A stretch of DNA of 64,000 bases from Bacillus sp. N1-1 (lineage in GTDB: Bacteria > Bacillota > Bacilli > Bacillales > Guptibacillaceae): assembly GCF_009818105.1 (NCBI RefSeq), contig NZ_CP046564.1, forward strand, positions 1,674,001 to 1,738,000, written 5' to 3'. The notes beneath the pieces were generated by a model, which was given only the letters and a program-made list of their open reading frames with translations, was not told the DNA's origin and did not search any database. The position numbers were made by a program, and so were the translations under genes. How positions within the stretch are numbered: position 1 is the first letter of the stretch; each line of letters begins with the position of its first letter. Positions 63,540-64,000 of this stretch are shown here, piece by piece.

Positions 63540-64000
63540 ATGGAAATCGAACGCGTCAACGCGAATACATTGAAATTCTTTATTACGTATAGAGACATTG
63601 AAAATAGAGGATTCGATCGAGAAGAAATTTGGTACGACAGAGAAAGAGGAGAAGAATTGTTCTGGGAGATGATGGATGAAGCTCATCAAAGAGAACAGTT
63701 TTCACTCGAGGGCCCTCTCTGGATTCAAGTTCAAGCTCTTGAAAAAGGACTTGAGATCATTGTCACTCGTGCTCAAATGTCAAACGACGGATCAAAACTT
63801 GAACTACCGATTTCAGAGGAAAAGCAGCTTGATCTTCCACTTGATGAGAACATGGATAAAATTCTTGATGATAAATTTGCCCTTCAGAATAACTATGAGC
63901 CAGAAGACGAGCCTGAACCTCTTGAAGGAGAAGAGCTTTCCTTTATGATCGCGTTTAGAGATTTTGAAGATGTCATTTCATTATCGCACGGATTTGATCC
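63540..64000 (+). CDS. mecA: adaptor protein MecA (N-terminal part; continues past window end)
   Basis: Open frame of at least 153 codons running off the right edge. It starts MEIERVNANTLKFFITYRD, the typical MecA N-terminal domain that binds substrates such as ComK. An acidic linker follows (EPEDEPEPLEGEE), then the beginning of the C-terminal ClpC-binding domain (LSFMIAFRDFEDVISLSH). GGAGGGAGAG lies 9 nt before ATG 63540. MecA directs targets to ClpCP and controls competence; its neighbour spx encodes another proteolysis-controlled regulator. Confidence 0.94.
   Translation, partial: MEIERVNANTLKFFITYRDIENRGFDREEIWYDRERGEELFWEMMDEAHQREQFSLEGPLWIQVQALEKGLEIIVTRAQMSNDGSKLELPISEEKQLDLPLDENMDKILDDKFALQNNYEPEDEPEPLEGEELSFMIAFRDFEDVISLSHGFD

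Noticed and set aside
63676..63948. 90-codon + strand ORF near the right edge
   Set aside because: It is an out-of-frame shadow of mecA, whose true frame opens at 63540 and runs off the window.

Overview
The window is ordinary chromosome of a low-GC, endospore-forming Firmicute of the Bacillaceae. Evidence: strong GGAGG-type ribosome binding sites, frequent TTG/GTG starts, Bacillus-type operators (TnrA/GlnR, FapR, a sigma-B-like promoter), a T-box and a TPP riboswitch. Two long runs also follow Bacillus subtilis gene order: yitT-yitU-yitV-yitW, and yjzC-yjzD-yjaU-comZ-fabH-fabF-yjbA-trpS-opp-yjbC-spx-yjbE-mecA. It is not B. subtilis itself: many loci differ, and I cannot name the species. I see no tRNA, rRNA, prophage, insertion sequence or CRISPR array.

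Layout. 1-4250: FAD-dependent monooxygenase (cut by the left edge), SAM methyltransferase and AsnO-type amidotransferase. 4404-6171: glnK-amtB ammonium uptake with two TnrA/GlnR boxes. 6415-13265: maltodextrin locus (neopullulanase-type amylase, divergent MdxEFG-like ABC importer, LacI-family regulator) with several LacI/CcpA-type operators. 13271-15857: non-homologous end joining, ku plus a LigD split into separate ligase and polymerase genes. 15978-18154: SDR dehydrogenase and a soluble histidine kinase. 18196-21936: TPP riboswitch, tenA and the YkoEDC thiamine-precursor ECF transporter. 22197-29722: yit-like region (DegV, YitT, HAD phosphatase, esterase, YitW) with small genes and a degenerate SGNH protein. 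29796-34068: LysM/SH3/GH18 spore-type hydrolase and moeA-mobB-moaE-moaD. 34740-36349: Fnr and UppP. 36521-44313: small proteins, TspO, a decayed FAD oxidase, epimerase, DinB, ComZ, then FapR-controlled fabH-fabF. 45017-53814: yjbA, trpS with T-box, oppABCDF. 53854-64000: small proteins, HD protein, DUF4015 protein, YjbC, an RND efflux pair, Spx, YjbE and the start of MecA.

The most striking unexplained feature is a family of ~115-120 bp structured repeats, in tandem at 34229-34739 and 44380-44910, with a rearranged copy at 4271-4400 and a fragment at 24181-24244. Copies differ strongly in stem sequence, but both strands of each stem change together. Five full units carry four different outer 7-bp stems, all perfectly paired, plus conserved flanks, a conserved bulge and a 7-nt apical loop. 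Three of the four loci touch, or lie within a few bases of, a neighbouring stop codon with the same end. Next to one cluster is a second, unrelated array: five CGCGGA motifs spaced 20-21 bp apart.

Several proteins look like enzyme folds with lost catalytic residues (an SGNH protein, a YjaU-like hydrolase, a sugar epimerase). At least five short genes (42-58 codons) with good ribosome binding sites are described. All functional calls rest on motif recognition and synteny recalled from known Bacillus genomes; no database search was possible.
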